From positions 1 through 31,574 of the forward strand of contig CAYZDJ010000027.1 in the NCBI GenBank assembly GCA_964477265.1: a DNA stretch of 31,574 nt, read 5' to 3'. Origin of the DNA: CAIVPM01 sp964477265. Lineage in GTDB: Bacteria; Bacteroidota; Bacteroidia; Chitinophagales; Chitinophagaceae. The translations under genes and the position numbers were made by a program. Shown one piece after another: positions 13,656-22,390 of this stretch (positions within the stretch are counted from its first letter, which is position 1; the number at the start of each line of letters is the position of its first letter). The notes under the pieces are model-generated. The model was not told the origin of the DNA. It worked only from the letters and a program-made list of their open reading frames with translations, and ran no database searches.

Positions 13656-16229
13656 TTACTGCACAATAATTTTCTTGCAAATAACCTCAGCGTTGCTTGC
13701 CTGCAATCTAATAGAATAAACACCTTTAGTAATATTGCTCAAATTAATATTGATTATCTCGCCTTTAATAGTTTGTTCTTTTGTTTGTGCAAATACCATT
13801 TTACCAATAGCATCAAATATTTCAATTTTTAAATTTGCACTGCTGTTATTGCAGTATAAATTAATGTTGTTACTGGTTGTTGGGTTTGGATAAACAGTAT
13901 AGCCACTATTGGTTTCATCCATTACTACAAATACAATATTTGAGTATGAGTAATGGCCATCTTTATCTACCTGTTTTATCCTGTAAAAAATTTTGCCATT
14001 AAGTGCCTTTGTATCGGCAAAAATATAATTGTGATTTGTGCCATTCTCTGCTGATGCAGCAACAGTACCTATTTTATCAAATTTTTCTCCATTAGCACTT
14101 CTTTCAACTTCATAAAAATGGTTGCCAATTTCATTAACTGTCCACAATACTTTTACCGTTTTATTTTTATCTTTTTGTGCAACCACACTTAACCATTTAA
14201 CAGGTAGTGGGTTTTGTTTAATAATAAAATCTTTTGTATTCATTGAATAGAATATATTACCCAAAGCCCTAACCCTAACCCTTGCTGTTGTTGTAAAATT
14301 TACTGGCACTACAATATTTTCAGTACCATCATTTGGCGTGCTTGCAAGCAAGGTTACAGGAAAAGTGTAACCACCATCTGTTGATAATTCTATAGCAACA
14401 TTAGCAACATTAAATGGTGCGTTTGCTGTGGCTGCATTGTTCCATGTAATTGTTTTCGTTTCACCGTTCATCCAATCAACACCAGTTACATTTTGAGATG
14501 TTACAGAAAAAGCACCCCCTGCGTTATTAACTGTTACAACTGCATCATCAAAGCAGGTACCACCACCACCTGCTTTATTATCTCTTACGGTTAACCTAAA
14601 CTTCATTGTCCTTGAAATACTTGGCAATCGCTCACCAATAGTAGTTGTTGCATTTATATAATCACTTAATTGTGGGAAATGCCTTACGCCAGTAGTTTTT
14701 GGTACAAAAGAACGAAACAATGGAATGTTAGCTGTTTGTGCAGCATTCCAGTTTCCTATTGTACCAAACACATCCATTTCCTCCCAACTGTATGTTATTG
14801 GATCGTTATCAGCATCAGCACCTGTGCCAGTTAAAATAAAAGGGGTATTAATAGGAATAGTATAATCAGAACCTGCATTTGCAGTTGGTGCAGTATTGCC
14901 TGTAGCGGTAATAGTAGGACAATTATTGCCAATATCATTAATGGAAAAATCTAAAATTTGTGCAATACTTATAGCATGAAATTGTGGGTCGCTATGAGGC
15001 TGCAAATCGTTTATTACTCCTACATCATCACATAAACCTGCATAAGCCATAATAGTGCTGCCACTGCCAGGTTCGCAATTTGTAGCAGTACTTGCCGAAA
15101 AAGAATTTGTATTATCTAAACAAAAGTTTGTATTGGCATTAAAAGTATGCTCTCCTCCAAACTGGTGTCCCATTTCATGACAAACATAGTCTATATCATA
15201 AGGGTCTCCTACAGGACTTGACTGACCAGTAATACCACTTGCTTTTTGTGTATTATCACACACAACACCTAAACCAGCAACACCACCACCACCTGTGCTA
15301 AACGTGTGTCCTATATCAAAATTGGCATTGCCAATAATTAATGTTATGTGCGATTGGCTTTTGTCAATCAAACCAAAAGGATCATCATTAAACTGACCTA
15401 ATGCAGTATCATTGGCAGAGTTGGTATATACAATATTCTGGTTATTGGCAATTAAATTAAAATGAATACCAACTTCAAGCTCATATACACCTGTAATCCT
15501 ATTTACACTAGTCACAATTTTTGCTAATGTTTGTGCCTTTGTAGGGTTTGCCAAACCTGTAGCTGCCTGTGCATACTGATGTGTGCAGGCAACAGCCAAT
15601 CTATAGTTTCTGCGTTGGCTGCCTATACACTGACCAGCAGGAATAAGGTTTGATGAGCTTCCTGACTGAGATGTACTACGGCTTTTTAAATGAAATTCTT
15701 TAAAAGCTTCCTTTTTATAAAAATCTTTTTTGTAATAGCTAATGTAGTTTGTTGTTGTCGCTTGGTCGTAAGGATCAATAAAAATACTGCCACTAACGCT
15801 TGACAAAATCATTGCATGAAAACCAAAGTCTGTCATATCAAACCTAATAGTAGCATACTTGTCTGTAATGCCCTGCCCTGTATAAGTTTTAATATTAGGA
15901 AAATCATTTGCCAAACCCTGCTCCATTACACTGCTTTCCCAAACATGAAATTGTGCTAAACTGCCATCTGGCATTGGCAATTCTATAACAGGCGTATTGT
16001 CTCTGTTGGCAAAGGCAATAGTTTCATTGGGTAATGTTGTCAAAAATGTTTTTATGGCAGCAATATCCAACTGCACTGTTCTGTATTTATTTGGTATAAT
16101 AACACGCTTCGCATTTGCATCTAAAAAGGTAGCTTCGGATTTATCTGTAAAAAAAACATGCTGGGCAAAAGTGCCTGAACAAATTATTAATAAAAAACTT
16201 GTTAGTGCTAAAATGTTTTTTCTGTTCAT
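13656..16229 (-). CDS. Reprolysin-like zinc metalloprotease, T9SS cargo
   Basis: Large secreted protein of 857 residues. Signal peptide at 1-22 (ending GTFAQ). A pro-region runs to ~195. The metalloprotease domain (about 200-440) carries the metzincin motif HEMGHQFGGEH at 351-361, followed by NCEPGSGSTIMAY with the Met-turn. A PKD/Ig-like segment begins TAPTANAGSDYTI (~445). Further beta domains include LPVKWLSVVAQ, the typical Bacteroidetes linker. The C-terminal ~75 residues form a type A T9SS sorting domain (YPNPTTSNN ... KGVYSIRL ... KIIVQ). It should be exported to the surface or medium and degrade proteins. No porU or other T9SS core gene is in the window. Confidence 0.95.
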   Translation of the reverse strand: MNRKNILALTSFLLIICSGTFAQHVFFTDKSEATFLDANAKRVIIPNKYRTVQLDIAAIKTFLTTLPNETIAFANRDNTPVIELPMPDGSLAQFHVWESSVMEQGLANDFPNIKTYTGQGITDKYATIRFDMTDFGFHAMILSSVSGSIFIDPYDQATTTNYISYYKKDFYKKEAFKEFHLKSRSTSQSGSSSNLIPAGQCIGSQRRNYRLAVACTHQYAQAATGLANPTKAQTLAKIVTSVNRITGVYELEVGIHFNLIANNQNIVYTNSANDTALGQFNDDPFGLIDKSQSHITLIIGNANFDIGHTFSTGGGGVAGLGVVCDNTQKASGITGQSSPVGDPYDIDYVCHEMGHQFGGEHTFNANTNFCLDNTNSFSASTATNCEPGSGSTIMAYAGLCDDVGVINDLQPHSDPQFHAISIAQILDFSINDIGNNCPTITATGNTAPTANAGSDYTIPINTPFILTGTGADADNDPITYSWEEMDVFGTIGNWNAAQTANIPLFRSFVPKTTGVRHFPQLSDYINATTTIGERLPSISRTMKFRLTVRDNKAGGGGTCFDDAVVTVNNAGGAFSVTSQNVTGVDWMNGETKTITWNNAATANAPFNVANVAIELSTDGGYTFPVTLLASTPNDGTENIVVPVNFTTTARVRVRALGNIFYSMNTKDFIIKQNPLPVKWLSVVAQKDKNKTVKVLWTVNEIGNHFYEVERSANGEKFDKIGTVAASAENGTNHNYIFADTKALNGKIFYRIKQVDKDGHYSYSNIVFVVMDETNSGYTVYPNPTTSNNINLYCNNSSANLKIEIFDAIGKMVFAQTKEQTIKGEIININLSNITKGVYSIRLQASNAEVICKKIIVQ

Positions 16230-16290
16230 AAGTAAAAATTAGGATTGCAATTTAATGTTTATTTGTAAAAATATTATTAAAAAAAATATT

Positions 16291-16764
16291 ATGAGAATAG
16301 GTTCAGGTATTGATTTTCATCAATTGGTTGAGGGAAGGGATTTATGGATTGGTGGTGTAAAAATTCCACATACAAAAGGTGCATTGGGACATAGTGATGC
16401 AGATGTGTTGTTGCATGCCATTTGCGATGCCTTGCTTGGTGCTTTATGCCTTGGCGATATTGGTGTGCATTTTCCTGATACTTCAAGCGAGTTTAAAAAT
16501 ATTGACAGTAAAATATTGTTGCAACGCACCATGGAATTAATATCTAATGAAGGTTATAAAGTTGTAAACATAGATAGCACACTTTGCCTGCAAGCCCCTA
16601 AAATAAAGCCTTATGTGTCATTGATGCAGCAAGCCATTGCTACTATTTGCAACATCACCATTAAAGATATTTCGATAAAGGCAACTACTACAGAAACCAT
16701 GGGTTTTGTGGGCAGAGAGGAAGGTTTGGTTGCCTATGCAACTGTATTATTAAGCAAGCAATAA
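16291..16764 (+). CDS. ispF: 2-C-methyl-D-erythritol 2,4-cyclodiphosphate synthase
   Basis: Enzyme of 158 residues in the MEP isoprenoid pathway. It cyclises CDP-ME 2-phosphate and releases CMP. Family motifs: RIGSGIDFHQL with metal ligands Asp8 and His10, HSDADV (34-39), metal His42, LGDIGVHFPD, and the C-terminal TTTETMGFVGREEG. I start at the ATG of MRIGSGIDFH because the family begins there. An in-frame ATG at 16255 would add 12 unlikely residues and precedes a TTTATTTG promoter-like box at 16258-16265. The gene ends at a strong hairpin terminator. It is a single gene here, without ispD. Confidence 0.97.
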   Translation: MRIGSGIDFHQLVEGRDLWIGGVKIPHTKGALGHSDADVLLHAICDALLGALCLGDIGVHFPDTSSEFKNIDSKILLQRTMELISNEGYKVVNIDSTLCLQAPKIKPYVSLMQQAIATICNITIKDISIKATTTETMGFVGREEGLVAYATVLLSKQ

Positions 16765-16765
16765 A

Positions 16766-16793
16766 AAAGGTTGTAACAACCGCTACAACCTTT
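16766..16793. terminator. Hairpin terminator downstream of ispF
   Basis: A 10-bp perfect stem (AAAGGTTGTA / TACAACCTTT) with an 8-base loop begins 2 bp after the ispF stop. The plus strand continues TTTAAGTATTTTAT. On the minus strand the stem runs into a longer T run, so it may act in both directions. Confidence 0.8.
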
Positions 16794-16837
16794 AAGTATT
16801 TTATATTAAGTAACCCTGCAAAAATTATTATACTTTG

Positions 16838-16894
16838 CTCACAGAAATCGCTGATAACGCAGAATTTTCCTGCGAATTCTGTGTGTTTAGCGAG
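16838..16894. repeat. Dispersed imperfect palindrome, copy B
   Basis: A 57-bp element between ispF and the deoxynucleoside kinase gene. It begins CTCACAGAAA, contains GATAACGCAGAA, and ends GTTTAGCGAG. It aligns with the reverse complement of copy A (636-703) along its length, with the centre shortened. It lies beyond the ispF terminator and before the convergent gene's stop. Confidence 0.65.
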
Positions 16895-16945
16895 AATATT
16901 AACTAAGATATTTTATCATTTAATTTTCAACGCATAAATTACCAG

Positions 16946-17581
16946 TTAAAACAATCCAAATAACTGGCTATCTACTTTGTGAATGATTTCGCCAAGATGC
17001 TCATCATTTTCGCCAAACTTATTTTTATCTACATCAATAACCAATAAAGCACCTTCAGTGTAATTGTCAATCCACTTGTTGTAATATTCATTCAACTTTT
17101 TTAAATAATCAAGGCGAATATTTTCTTCATAATCTCTTCCACGCTTTTGGATTTGAGACACTAGTGTTGGCACACTTGCTTTTAAATAAATTAACAAATC
17201 CGGTGGCTGCACCATTGATTTTAGTGTTTGAAAAAACTTAAAGTAATTATCAAAATCTCTTTTAGGCATTAAACCCATGTCGTGCAGGTTGGGTGCAAAA
17301 ATGTTGGCGTCTTCATAAATGGTCCTGTCCTGAATTACGGTTTCAGTGCCATTCTGTATTTCCAGTAACTGGTTTAAACGGCTATTTAAAAAATAGATTT
17401 GAAGATTAAAACTCCAACGTGGCATATCTTCATAAAAGTCCATTAAATATGGATTATGGTCAACATCCTCAAACTGTGGAATCCATTTATAATGCTTACT
17501 TAACATTTCGGTTAATGTTGTTTTGCCTGCACCAATGTTGCCTGCAATTGCAATATGTTTTGGTTTTTTATTTTTTGCCAT
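16946..17581 (-). CDS. Deoxynucleoside kinase
   Basis: A protein of 211 residues in the dNK/dCK-dGK family. It phosphorylates deoxynucleosides with ATP for salvage; base preference (often dA or dG in bacteria) is not clear. P-loop GNIGAGKT at 14-21; the FEDVDHNPYLMDFY segment follows, with an acidic residue likely to be the catalytic base; the DRTIYED motif is at 85-91; the lid RGRDYEENIRLDYL is Arg-rich. ATG start clear. It lies 68 bp downstream of trpS on the same strand, across a 7-bp repeat array. Confidence 0.93.
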   Translation of the reverse strand: MAKNKKPKHIAIAGNIGAGKTTLTEMLSKHYKWIPQFEDVDHNPYLMDFYEDMPRWSFNLQIYFLNSRLNQLLEIQNGTETVIQDRTIYEDANIFAPNLHDMGLMPKRDFDNYFKFFQTLKSMVQPPDLLIYLKASVPTLVSQIQKRGRDYEENIRLDYLKKLNEYYNKWIDNYTEGALLVIDVDKNKFGENDEHLGEIIHKVDSQLFGLF

Positions 17582-17589
17582 TATGCTTT

Positions 17590-17638
17590 GTACGATGTAC
17601 GATTTAAGATGTACGATTTATTTTTTAATTAATAACTA
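17590..17638. repeat. 7-bp tandem array between trpS and the deoxynucleoside kinase gene
   Basis: Four strict heptamers at 17590-17617: gtacgat, gtacgat, ttaagat, gtacgat. The phase continues through more degenerate AT-rich units (ttatttt, ttaatta, ataacta) to about 17638, so the unit changes while the period holds. The array starts 9 bp upstream of the kinase start codon. Confidence 0.75.
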
Positions 17639-17649
17639 ACAACCAAACA

Positions 17650-18654
17650 CTATCCTAACACTGCTTTTCTTACAAGGTTAATTGTTTCACTTGCACTGGC
17701 TCTTGCTTTATCTGCACCTTGCTTTATTATTTTCTCAAGCTCTGCTTTATTGTTTTGCAAGTCTGCTGCACGCTCTCTTATTGGTTTTATAAAAGCTACC
17801 ATATCTTCTGCCAACTGCTTTTTAAAATCACCATAGCGTATTATACAATTACCTGCACTGCTGTTATTAAAGTCATCATTAAACTTTGCAAAAACATCTT
17901 CTTTGCTCACCAACTTCAATAAGGTAAAAAGGTTTTCAATATAATCTGGCTTTGCACTATTCAACTCAACAGGACCCTGATCAGTCTTGGCTTTCATTAT
18001 TTTCTTCCTTATGGTATCATCATCATCTGCAAGATATAAAGTTGCATTTTGGTTTTCGCTTTTGCTCATTTTACCATCACCATCAAGCCCCATAATCTTC
18101 ACTAAATTCTCGCCATAATTAAAGGCATAAGGTTCTGGAAAAACATCTCCATACCTGTGGTTAAAACGCTGTGCAAAGTTGCGAGCCATTTCCATATTCT
18201 GTTCCTGGTCTTTACCCACAGGCACTTTTACAGCACGATGGATTAATATATCTGCAGCCTGTAGTACAGGATAAGTAAGCAATCCAGCATTTACATTATC
18301 TGGCTGGCTTCTCACTTTATCTTTAAATGTTGTTGTTTTTTCTAGTTCACCTTTATAAGAAAGCATGTTTAAGTAAAGATATAATTCAGCAATTTCAGGC
18401 ACATCGCTCTGCACATAAAATGCAGCTTTTTCTGGGTCAACACCACAAGCCACATTTTCGGCAACTACCCTGTTTACAGCAGTTTTAAGCTCTTTGGTAT
18501 CAGGATGTGTGGTAAGGCTATGCCAATTGGCAACAAAGAAAAAACAGTTGTATTCATCCTGCATACGAACATAGTTTCTCATTGCACCAAAGTAATTGCC
18601 CAAATGCAAAAAACCCGTTGGGCGAATACCACTTAAAACAACCTCTTTACTCAT
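17650..18654 (-). CDS. trpS: Tryptophanyl-tRNA synthetase
   Basis: Class I aminoacyl-tRNA synthetase of 334 residues. It charges tRNA-Trp in the cytosol. The HIGH-type motif is TGFLHLGN (13-20); KMSKS is at 195-199 in GDGKMSKSENQ. The tryptophan-site segment VANWHSLTTHPD and the linker HRAVKVPVGKDQEQNMEMAR match the family. I start at MSKEVVLSGI, as in orthologues. An in-frame start at 18702 would add 16 residues, but a TATATTCG promoter-like box sits just 6 bp before the chosen ATG, inside that extension. Confidence 0.97.
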   Translation of the reverse strand: MSKEVVLSGIRPTGFLHLGNYFGAMRNYVRMQDEYNCFFFVANWHSLTTHPDTKELKTAVNRVVAENVACGVDPEKAAFYVQSDVPEIAELYLYLNMLSYKGELEKTTTFKDKVRSQPDNVNAGLLTYPVLQAADILIHRAVKVPVGKDQEQNMEMARNFAQRFNHRYGDVFPEPYAFNYGENLVKIMGLDGDGKMSKSENQNATLYLADDDDTIRKKIMKAKTDQGPVELNSAKPDYIENLFTLLKLVSKEDVFAKFNDDFNNSSAGNCIIRYGDFKKQLAEDMVAFIKPIRERAADLQNNKAELEKIIKQGADKARASASETINLVRKAVLG

Positions 18655-18660
18655 AGGCTG

Positions 18661-18668
18661 CGAATATA
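18661..18668 (-). promoter_or_regulatory. Possible -7 box of trpS
   Basis: TATATTCG on the minus strand is one mismatch from TAnnTTTG and lies 6 bp from the trpS ATG at 18654, implying a nearly leaderless message. It supports the shorter trpS reading. Confidence 0.4.
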
Positions 18669-18764
18669 TGTGTTGCGTTATTTGAAGATTTGAAGAAAAC
18701 AAGATTTATTTATTGACATTGAATTACGATGCGTTTACCAATATAAAATGTCAGGCAATTTGCT

Positions 18765-20507
18765 TTACAAAGGCAAGCTTATTTCTACCCTAAAACCATT
18801 ATTATCTTCAAGTGGGTTTGCAGTTAACTTAGGTTTATGGGTTGCATTTTTATAAAACAAGTGTAGCCTTTTTGTAATTAACGCATTGCCAAAAGACTTG
18901 TCATTAACAACAGTATCGTTTACCAAAAAGTTGCCATTATCAACAATAAGTATATTTAAATAATCTTTGTCTTTGGTAAAGGTTAGCTCAATGTGCATAG
19001 GCTTTTGATATAGCTGCAGGCCATACTTAATACTGTTTTCTATAAAAGGCTGCAACAGCATGGCTGGTACCATTATGCCAAAGCTGTCAATATCGTTGGC
19101 TACATCAAAATTGTAGCTAAGCTTGCTACCAAACAATGACTGCTGAAACTGCAAATATTTTTCGGTAAAAATAATTTCATCTTCCAGGCTTTGAACATTT
19201 TTATCTGTTCCGTTTAAAACGCTTCTGAAGTAGTTGGATGTCTTTTGCAAAAAGCCTGCAACCTCGGTGGGGTTAGTGTTAACCTGGTTGGTAATAATCT
19301 GAAAAATGTTTTGAATAAAGTGTGGGTTAAGCTGTGCCTTAAGGGCTTTCAGCTCTGCATCTACCCTATCCTTTTCAATAAGCTTTTTCTGTTGCCTGCT
19401 TCTATATCTTAAATAGAAAAACAATACACCAAGGCTGATAAACGACAACACAATTACAGCAACAATTAATGCCCTTTGCCATTTTATAATTGAATTTCTC
19501 TTGGCATTTTCTGTTTCCAGCAACTGGTTTTCGTACTCCTTTTTTTCAGTATCATACTTAACTAGCAACTCCTTTGTCAGGTTATTTTTATTTATTTCAA
19601 ATATGCTGTCTTTTAAAGACAATACATCGTGCAAATCCTTTGCTGCTTTTTTATAGTTGCCCACTGCTTCATCAAGTCTTACTACATCCAAAAGAAACTC
19701 GTAAGTATCCCTTTGCGAATTAATTTTTTTGCTCATCATAATGGCAGAGTCAAGATACAAGGCACTTTTAGCATAATGTTTTGTGTCAAGGTAAGAGATT
19801 CCTAAAATGTAATATCCCCTCATAATATGCCTCGCATCAGGACTATTGCTAAAAGTTAAAGCATCAGAAGCATACTGGATGGCCAAATCATATTTATGGG
19901 TTACATAGTATAGATAAGCATATTCCAGCTTTAAATGATAGGCATAGCTTGGTTCATTAAAAAACTTTAGCAATTCTGCTGCCTGCTTGTAGCAATAAAA
20001 TGCCGAGTCATATTTTTTTGCCATTACAAACCAGTTGCCTAGGTTACTAACTGTTGTAAACTTTAGGTTAGGATATTTCTTCTCATCGCATACTTGCGAA
20101 GCCCGGTTAAGGTAACTCACTATCTTGCTTGAATCGTTTGAATTAAAATAAATGCCTGCTATGCCAGTATATACAATATATAGGTGCATGCTGTCATTCT
20201 TATCTTCAAAATACTTTGAGCAGTCAACATAAATCTTTAAAGCCTCATTATTTTTTTGCTGTATGTTGTAGCAGTTTGCAATGTTAAGCCTGGTTACATT
20301 GTGCTTGTCTATATTGCCATTAAGCTTATAGTAATGGGCAAGGCTAGTAAGCAGCAGTATTGCAGAGTCAGGATTTCGGTACTGCATATCTTTTGCCTGT
20401 ACTTGCAAGGAATCTATAACTTTTTTATACTCACTATTTTGGGTAAATGAATGAGTGCAGCATAAAATAAAGATTACAGTTAGTATATGTTTGGCAAAGT
20501 GTTTCAT
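18765..20507 (-). CDS. LytS-type sensor histidine kinase with TPR sensor region
   Basis: A protein of 580 residues. Signal peptide or N-terminal anchor at 1-22; about six TPR-like helical repeats (30-300) in the periplasm; a coiled segment (300-340); one transmembrane helix at 346-366; then a cytoplasmic His_kinase (LytS/YehU) domain. The phospho-acceptor region is LKAQLNPHFIQNIFQII with His396; most relatives have F.FN after the His, here FIQN. The N-box is QPFIENSIKYG (486-496), with DNG at 523-525 and a final RLHLFY segment. Partners are normally LytTR response regulators, but none is in the window. A complete promoter (20516-20544) lies just upstream. The signal is unknown. Confidence 0.92.
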   Translation of the reverse strand: MKHFAKHILTVIFILCCTHSFTQNSEYKKVIDSLQVQAKDMQYRNPDSAILLLTSLAHYYKLNGNIDKHNVTRLNIANCYNIQQKNNEALKIYVDCSKYFEDKNDSMHLYIVYTGIAGIYFNSNDSSKIVSYLNRASQVCDEKKYPNLKFTTVSNLGNWFVMAKKYDSAFYCYKQAAELLKFFNEPSYAYHLKLEYAYLYYVTHKYDLAIQYASDALTFSNSPDARHIMRGYYILGISYLDTKHYAKSALYLDSAIMMSKKINSQRDTYEFLLDVVRLDEAVGNYKKAAKDLHDVLSLKDSIFEINKNNLTKELLVKYDTEKKEYENQLLETENAKRNSIIKWQRALIVAVIVLSFISLGVLFFYLRYRSRQQKKLIEKDRVDAELKALKAQLNPHFIQNIFQIITNQVNTNPTEVAGFLQKTSNYFRSVLNGTDKNVQSLEDEIIFTEKYLQFQQSLFGSKLSYNFDVANDIDSFGIMVPAMLLQPFIENSIKYGLQLYQKPMHIELTFTKDKDYLNILIVDNGNFLVNDTVVNDKSFGNALITKRLHLFYKNATHKPKLTANPLEDNNGFRVEISLPL

Positions 20508-20515
20508 TAACTGGT

Positions 20516-20544
20516 CAAATGTAGTAAAGATATTTTATATTCAA
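20516..20544 (-). promoter_or_regulatory. Promoter of the LytS-type kinase gene
   Basis: On the minus strand, TTG (20544-20542), an 18-bp spacer, and TACATTTG (20523-20516) match the Bacteroidetes -33/-7 pattern. The -7 box ends 8 bp before the ATG, so the 5' leader would be only a few bases. Confidence 0.55.
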
Positions 20545-20596
20545 TTTTTAGCAAACTGTTTATTACAAAATATTAGCACCACTTGCACAATATTTC

Positions 20597-20604
20597 TTAC
20601 TTTG
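20597..20604 (+). promoter_or_regulatory. Possible -7 box of the alpha/beta hydrolase gene
   Basis: TTACTTTG is one mismatch from TAnnTTTG. Its G is 5 bases before the A of the ATG at 20609, the same spacing as at 3847/3852, again suggesting a leaderless transcript. Confidence 0.4.
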
Positions 20605-20608
20605 CCAC

Positions 20609-21418
20609 ATGCCCACATTCATCTATCAATCTGCTAAAGTTAATTACACCGATACCGGCTTTGGGAATGTTGTTTTGCTTGTTCACGGTTTTGGAGAAGA
20701 CTCAACTATATGGCATGCACAGAAGGATTTTTTACAACAGCATTACAGGTTAATTATTCCTGATGTGCCTGGCAGTGGCTTATCTGATTTAATAGAAAAA
20801 GATAATGTAACTATTGATGATTATACTGATTGCTTATATGCCTTGCTTCAACATTTGCAGTTACCTCAAACGCAGCGTATATCTGTATTTGGGCATAGCA
20901 TGGGTGGTTATATTGCTTTGGCATTTGCAAAAAAATATAGTTATGCTTTACAAGCTTTTGGCTTAATACATTCAACTGCATTTGCAGATAGTGAAGAGAA
21001 AAAGCAGGTGAGGTTAAGAGGCATAGAAACGATGCAGCAATATGGTGCTTATGCTTTTTTAAAGACTACAATCCCAAACTTATTTGGCAATAGCTTTAAG
21101 CAAAAATCGCCACAGGTTGTGGATGCCTTAATTGAGAAAGGAAAGAACTTTTCTGTAGCTGCCTTGCAGCAATATTATAAAGCCATGATGCTAAGAAGCG
21201 ACACAACTGAAGTATTAGTAAAATCAACTGTTCCAGTGCTTTTTGTTATAGGCACAGAAGATGTGGCTGCACCAATAAATGATGTGCTAAAGCAAGTGCA
21301 TTTGCCAGCAATAAGCAAGATAAAAAATTTAGAAAATGTTGGGCATATGGGCATGCTGGAAGCTACTGATGAAGTGAATGAAACCATGCTGAGCTTTCTG
21401 CAAAATATTGGCTGCTGA
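20609..21418 (+). CDS. Alpha/beta hydrolase
   Basis: A protein of 269 residues with the alpha/beta-hydrolase fold: oxyanion segment LLVHGFGEDSTIW (23-35), nucleophile elbow GHSMGG with Ser97, likely acid Asp218 in GTEDVAAP, and catalytic His246 in NVGHMGMLE. The family includes esterases, lactonases, C-C hydrolases and haloperoxidase-like enzymes; the substrate cannot be given. No signal peptide is seen, so it is probably cytosolic. It is transcribed alone, divergent from the LytS-type kinase gene. Confidence 0.92.
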   Translation: MPTFIYQSAKVNYTDTGFGNVVLLVHGFGEDSTIWHAQKDFLQQHYRLIIPDVPGSGLSDLIEKDNVTIDDYTDCLYALLQHLQLPQTQRISVFGHSMGGYIALAFAKKYSYALQAFGLIHSTAFADSEEKKQVRLRGIETMQQYGAYAFLKTTIPNLFGNSFKQKSPQVVDALIEKGKNFSVAALQQYYKAMMLRSDTTEVLVKSTVPVLFVIGTEDVAAPINDVLKQVHLPAISKIKNLENVGHMGMLEATDEVNETMLSFLQNIGC

Positions 21419-21432
21419 TTATATATACTTCG

Positions 21433-21503
21433 CTAAGAGATAACAAGTAAAAGAGACTAGCAGTATTTTTCCCTCATTCTCTCATTTACTCTTTCTCTCT
21501 TAG
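21433..21503. repeat. Short imperfect inverted repeat with heptamer-like units
   Basis: The spacer between the hydrolase and the NlpC/P60 gene has CTAAGAGA at 21433-21440 and its reverse complement TCTCTTAG at 21496-21503. Between them the right part reads as heptamer-like units (ctcattc, tctcatt, tactctt, tctctct) from 21473 to 21500. It might form a hairpin between the two convergent genes, but the stem is imperfect and has no clear T run. Confidence 0.45.
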
Positions 21504-21536
21504 TTATATTTTTTAAAGAAAAGAGAAATATATATT

Positions 21537-22232
21537 TTAATTCGTTCTACCACAGCCAGCCAGTTTTCCTTTCCAGTATGTTTCATCTAAATCACTTATG
21601 ATTACGCCATTACTTGTAGAGGCGTGTACAAACTTATTGTTGCATAAGTAATAGCCTACATGTGTTATGCTGCCTCGTTTTGATTGAAAGAAAACCAGAT
21701 CGCCTTCCTGCAATTCATCTCTTTTTATTTTTTGCAAGGTACTGTATTGCTCACTTGCAGTTCGTGGTAAATTTATTTTCAATAGTTCTCTGTAAAGCAT
21801 GCCAGTAAAGCCACTGCAATCAATACACTGTTTAGTGGTGCCACCTAAGCAATAGTTTGTTCCCCACCATTCATCTATCAGCTTAAACAATTTAAGGTTG
21901 GCAATATTTTCAATATAGGTATCTAAAATGATGGCATATTTATGCTGCAATTGACTTGACTTTTCTACCTTAACATTACTTGATGCAGGTAAATTGTCAG
22001 GTACTTCAATTACTGCATTGCCCTGCTTTGTAGTGGCAGGCTTGTGCTTAGATTTTACAACAGCACCAGGCGTTATCTCGATGCCCTCAATAAACTCAAC
22101 TTTTCGTTTAGACTTTTTTCTATTAGCAGTATTGGTAGAATTATCTTTATTGGTTATAGTTCGCACAGACTTGCAGCCAACACCAGCAGTGGCAAGAGTT
22201 ATAACCAATATATATAAAATTATTCTTTGCAT
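21537..22232 (-). CDS. NlpC/P60 (C40) peptidase lipoprotein
   Basis: A protein of 231 residues from the chosen ATG. It begins with a lipoprotein signal (AGVGC, Cys20), then a Lys/Thr-rich linker, then an NlpC/P60 domain: catalytic Cys139 in CIDCSGF, His191 in ITHVGYY, and a third polar residue at His203. Such enzymes cleave D-Glu-mDAP or similar bonds in peptidoglycan stems. The lipid anchor places it in the periplasm. A TTG at 22274 would add 14 residues and disrupt the usual lipoprotein signal length, so I reject it. It lies downstream of the MBOAT gene, separated by 158 bp holding a palindromic repeat. Confidence 0.93.
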   Translation of the reverse strand: MQRIILYILVITLATAGVGCKSVRTITNKDNSTNTANRKKSKRKVEFIEGIEITPGAVVKSKHKPATTKQGNAVIEVPDNLPASSNVKVEKSSQLQHKYAIILDTYIENIANLKLFKLIDEWWGTNYCLGGTTKQCIDCSGFTGMLYRELLKINLPRTASEQYSTLQKIKRDELQEGDLVFFQSKRGSITHVGYYLCNNKFVHASTSNGVIISDLDETYWKGKLAGCGRTN

Positions 22233-22301
22233 TAAGGGCTGCAATTTAACGGCATATTTATAACGGCAAAACAATATGATTTATTTGCAGGAAATATTTT
22301 T

Positions 22302-22361
22302 TCGCTAACAGATATCACAAACAACACAGAAAACATCTACGATATCAGTGTTATTTGTGAG
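22302..22361. repeat. Dispersed imperfect palindrome, copy C
   Basis: A 60-bp element with ends TCGCTAACAGATATCACAA and GATATCAGTGTTATTTGTGA, which pair in part. Its reverse complement begins CTCACAAATAACACTGATA and ends GTTAGCGA, matching the outer ends of copy B (16838-16894). It is the most diverged of the three copies. Confidence 0.5.
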
Positions 22362-22390
22362 AATTATTTTATGTGTGTGACTAAAGTATT

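Noticed and set aside
14265..14282. Telomere-like ccctaa repeats inside the protease gene
   Set aside because: Only about two and a half units, fully explained by codons for the peptide RVRVRA on the minus strand; likely coincidence.
16255..16290. Longer ispF reading starting at 16255
   Set aside because: The extra 12 residues are not part of the family, and a promoter-like box lies within them.
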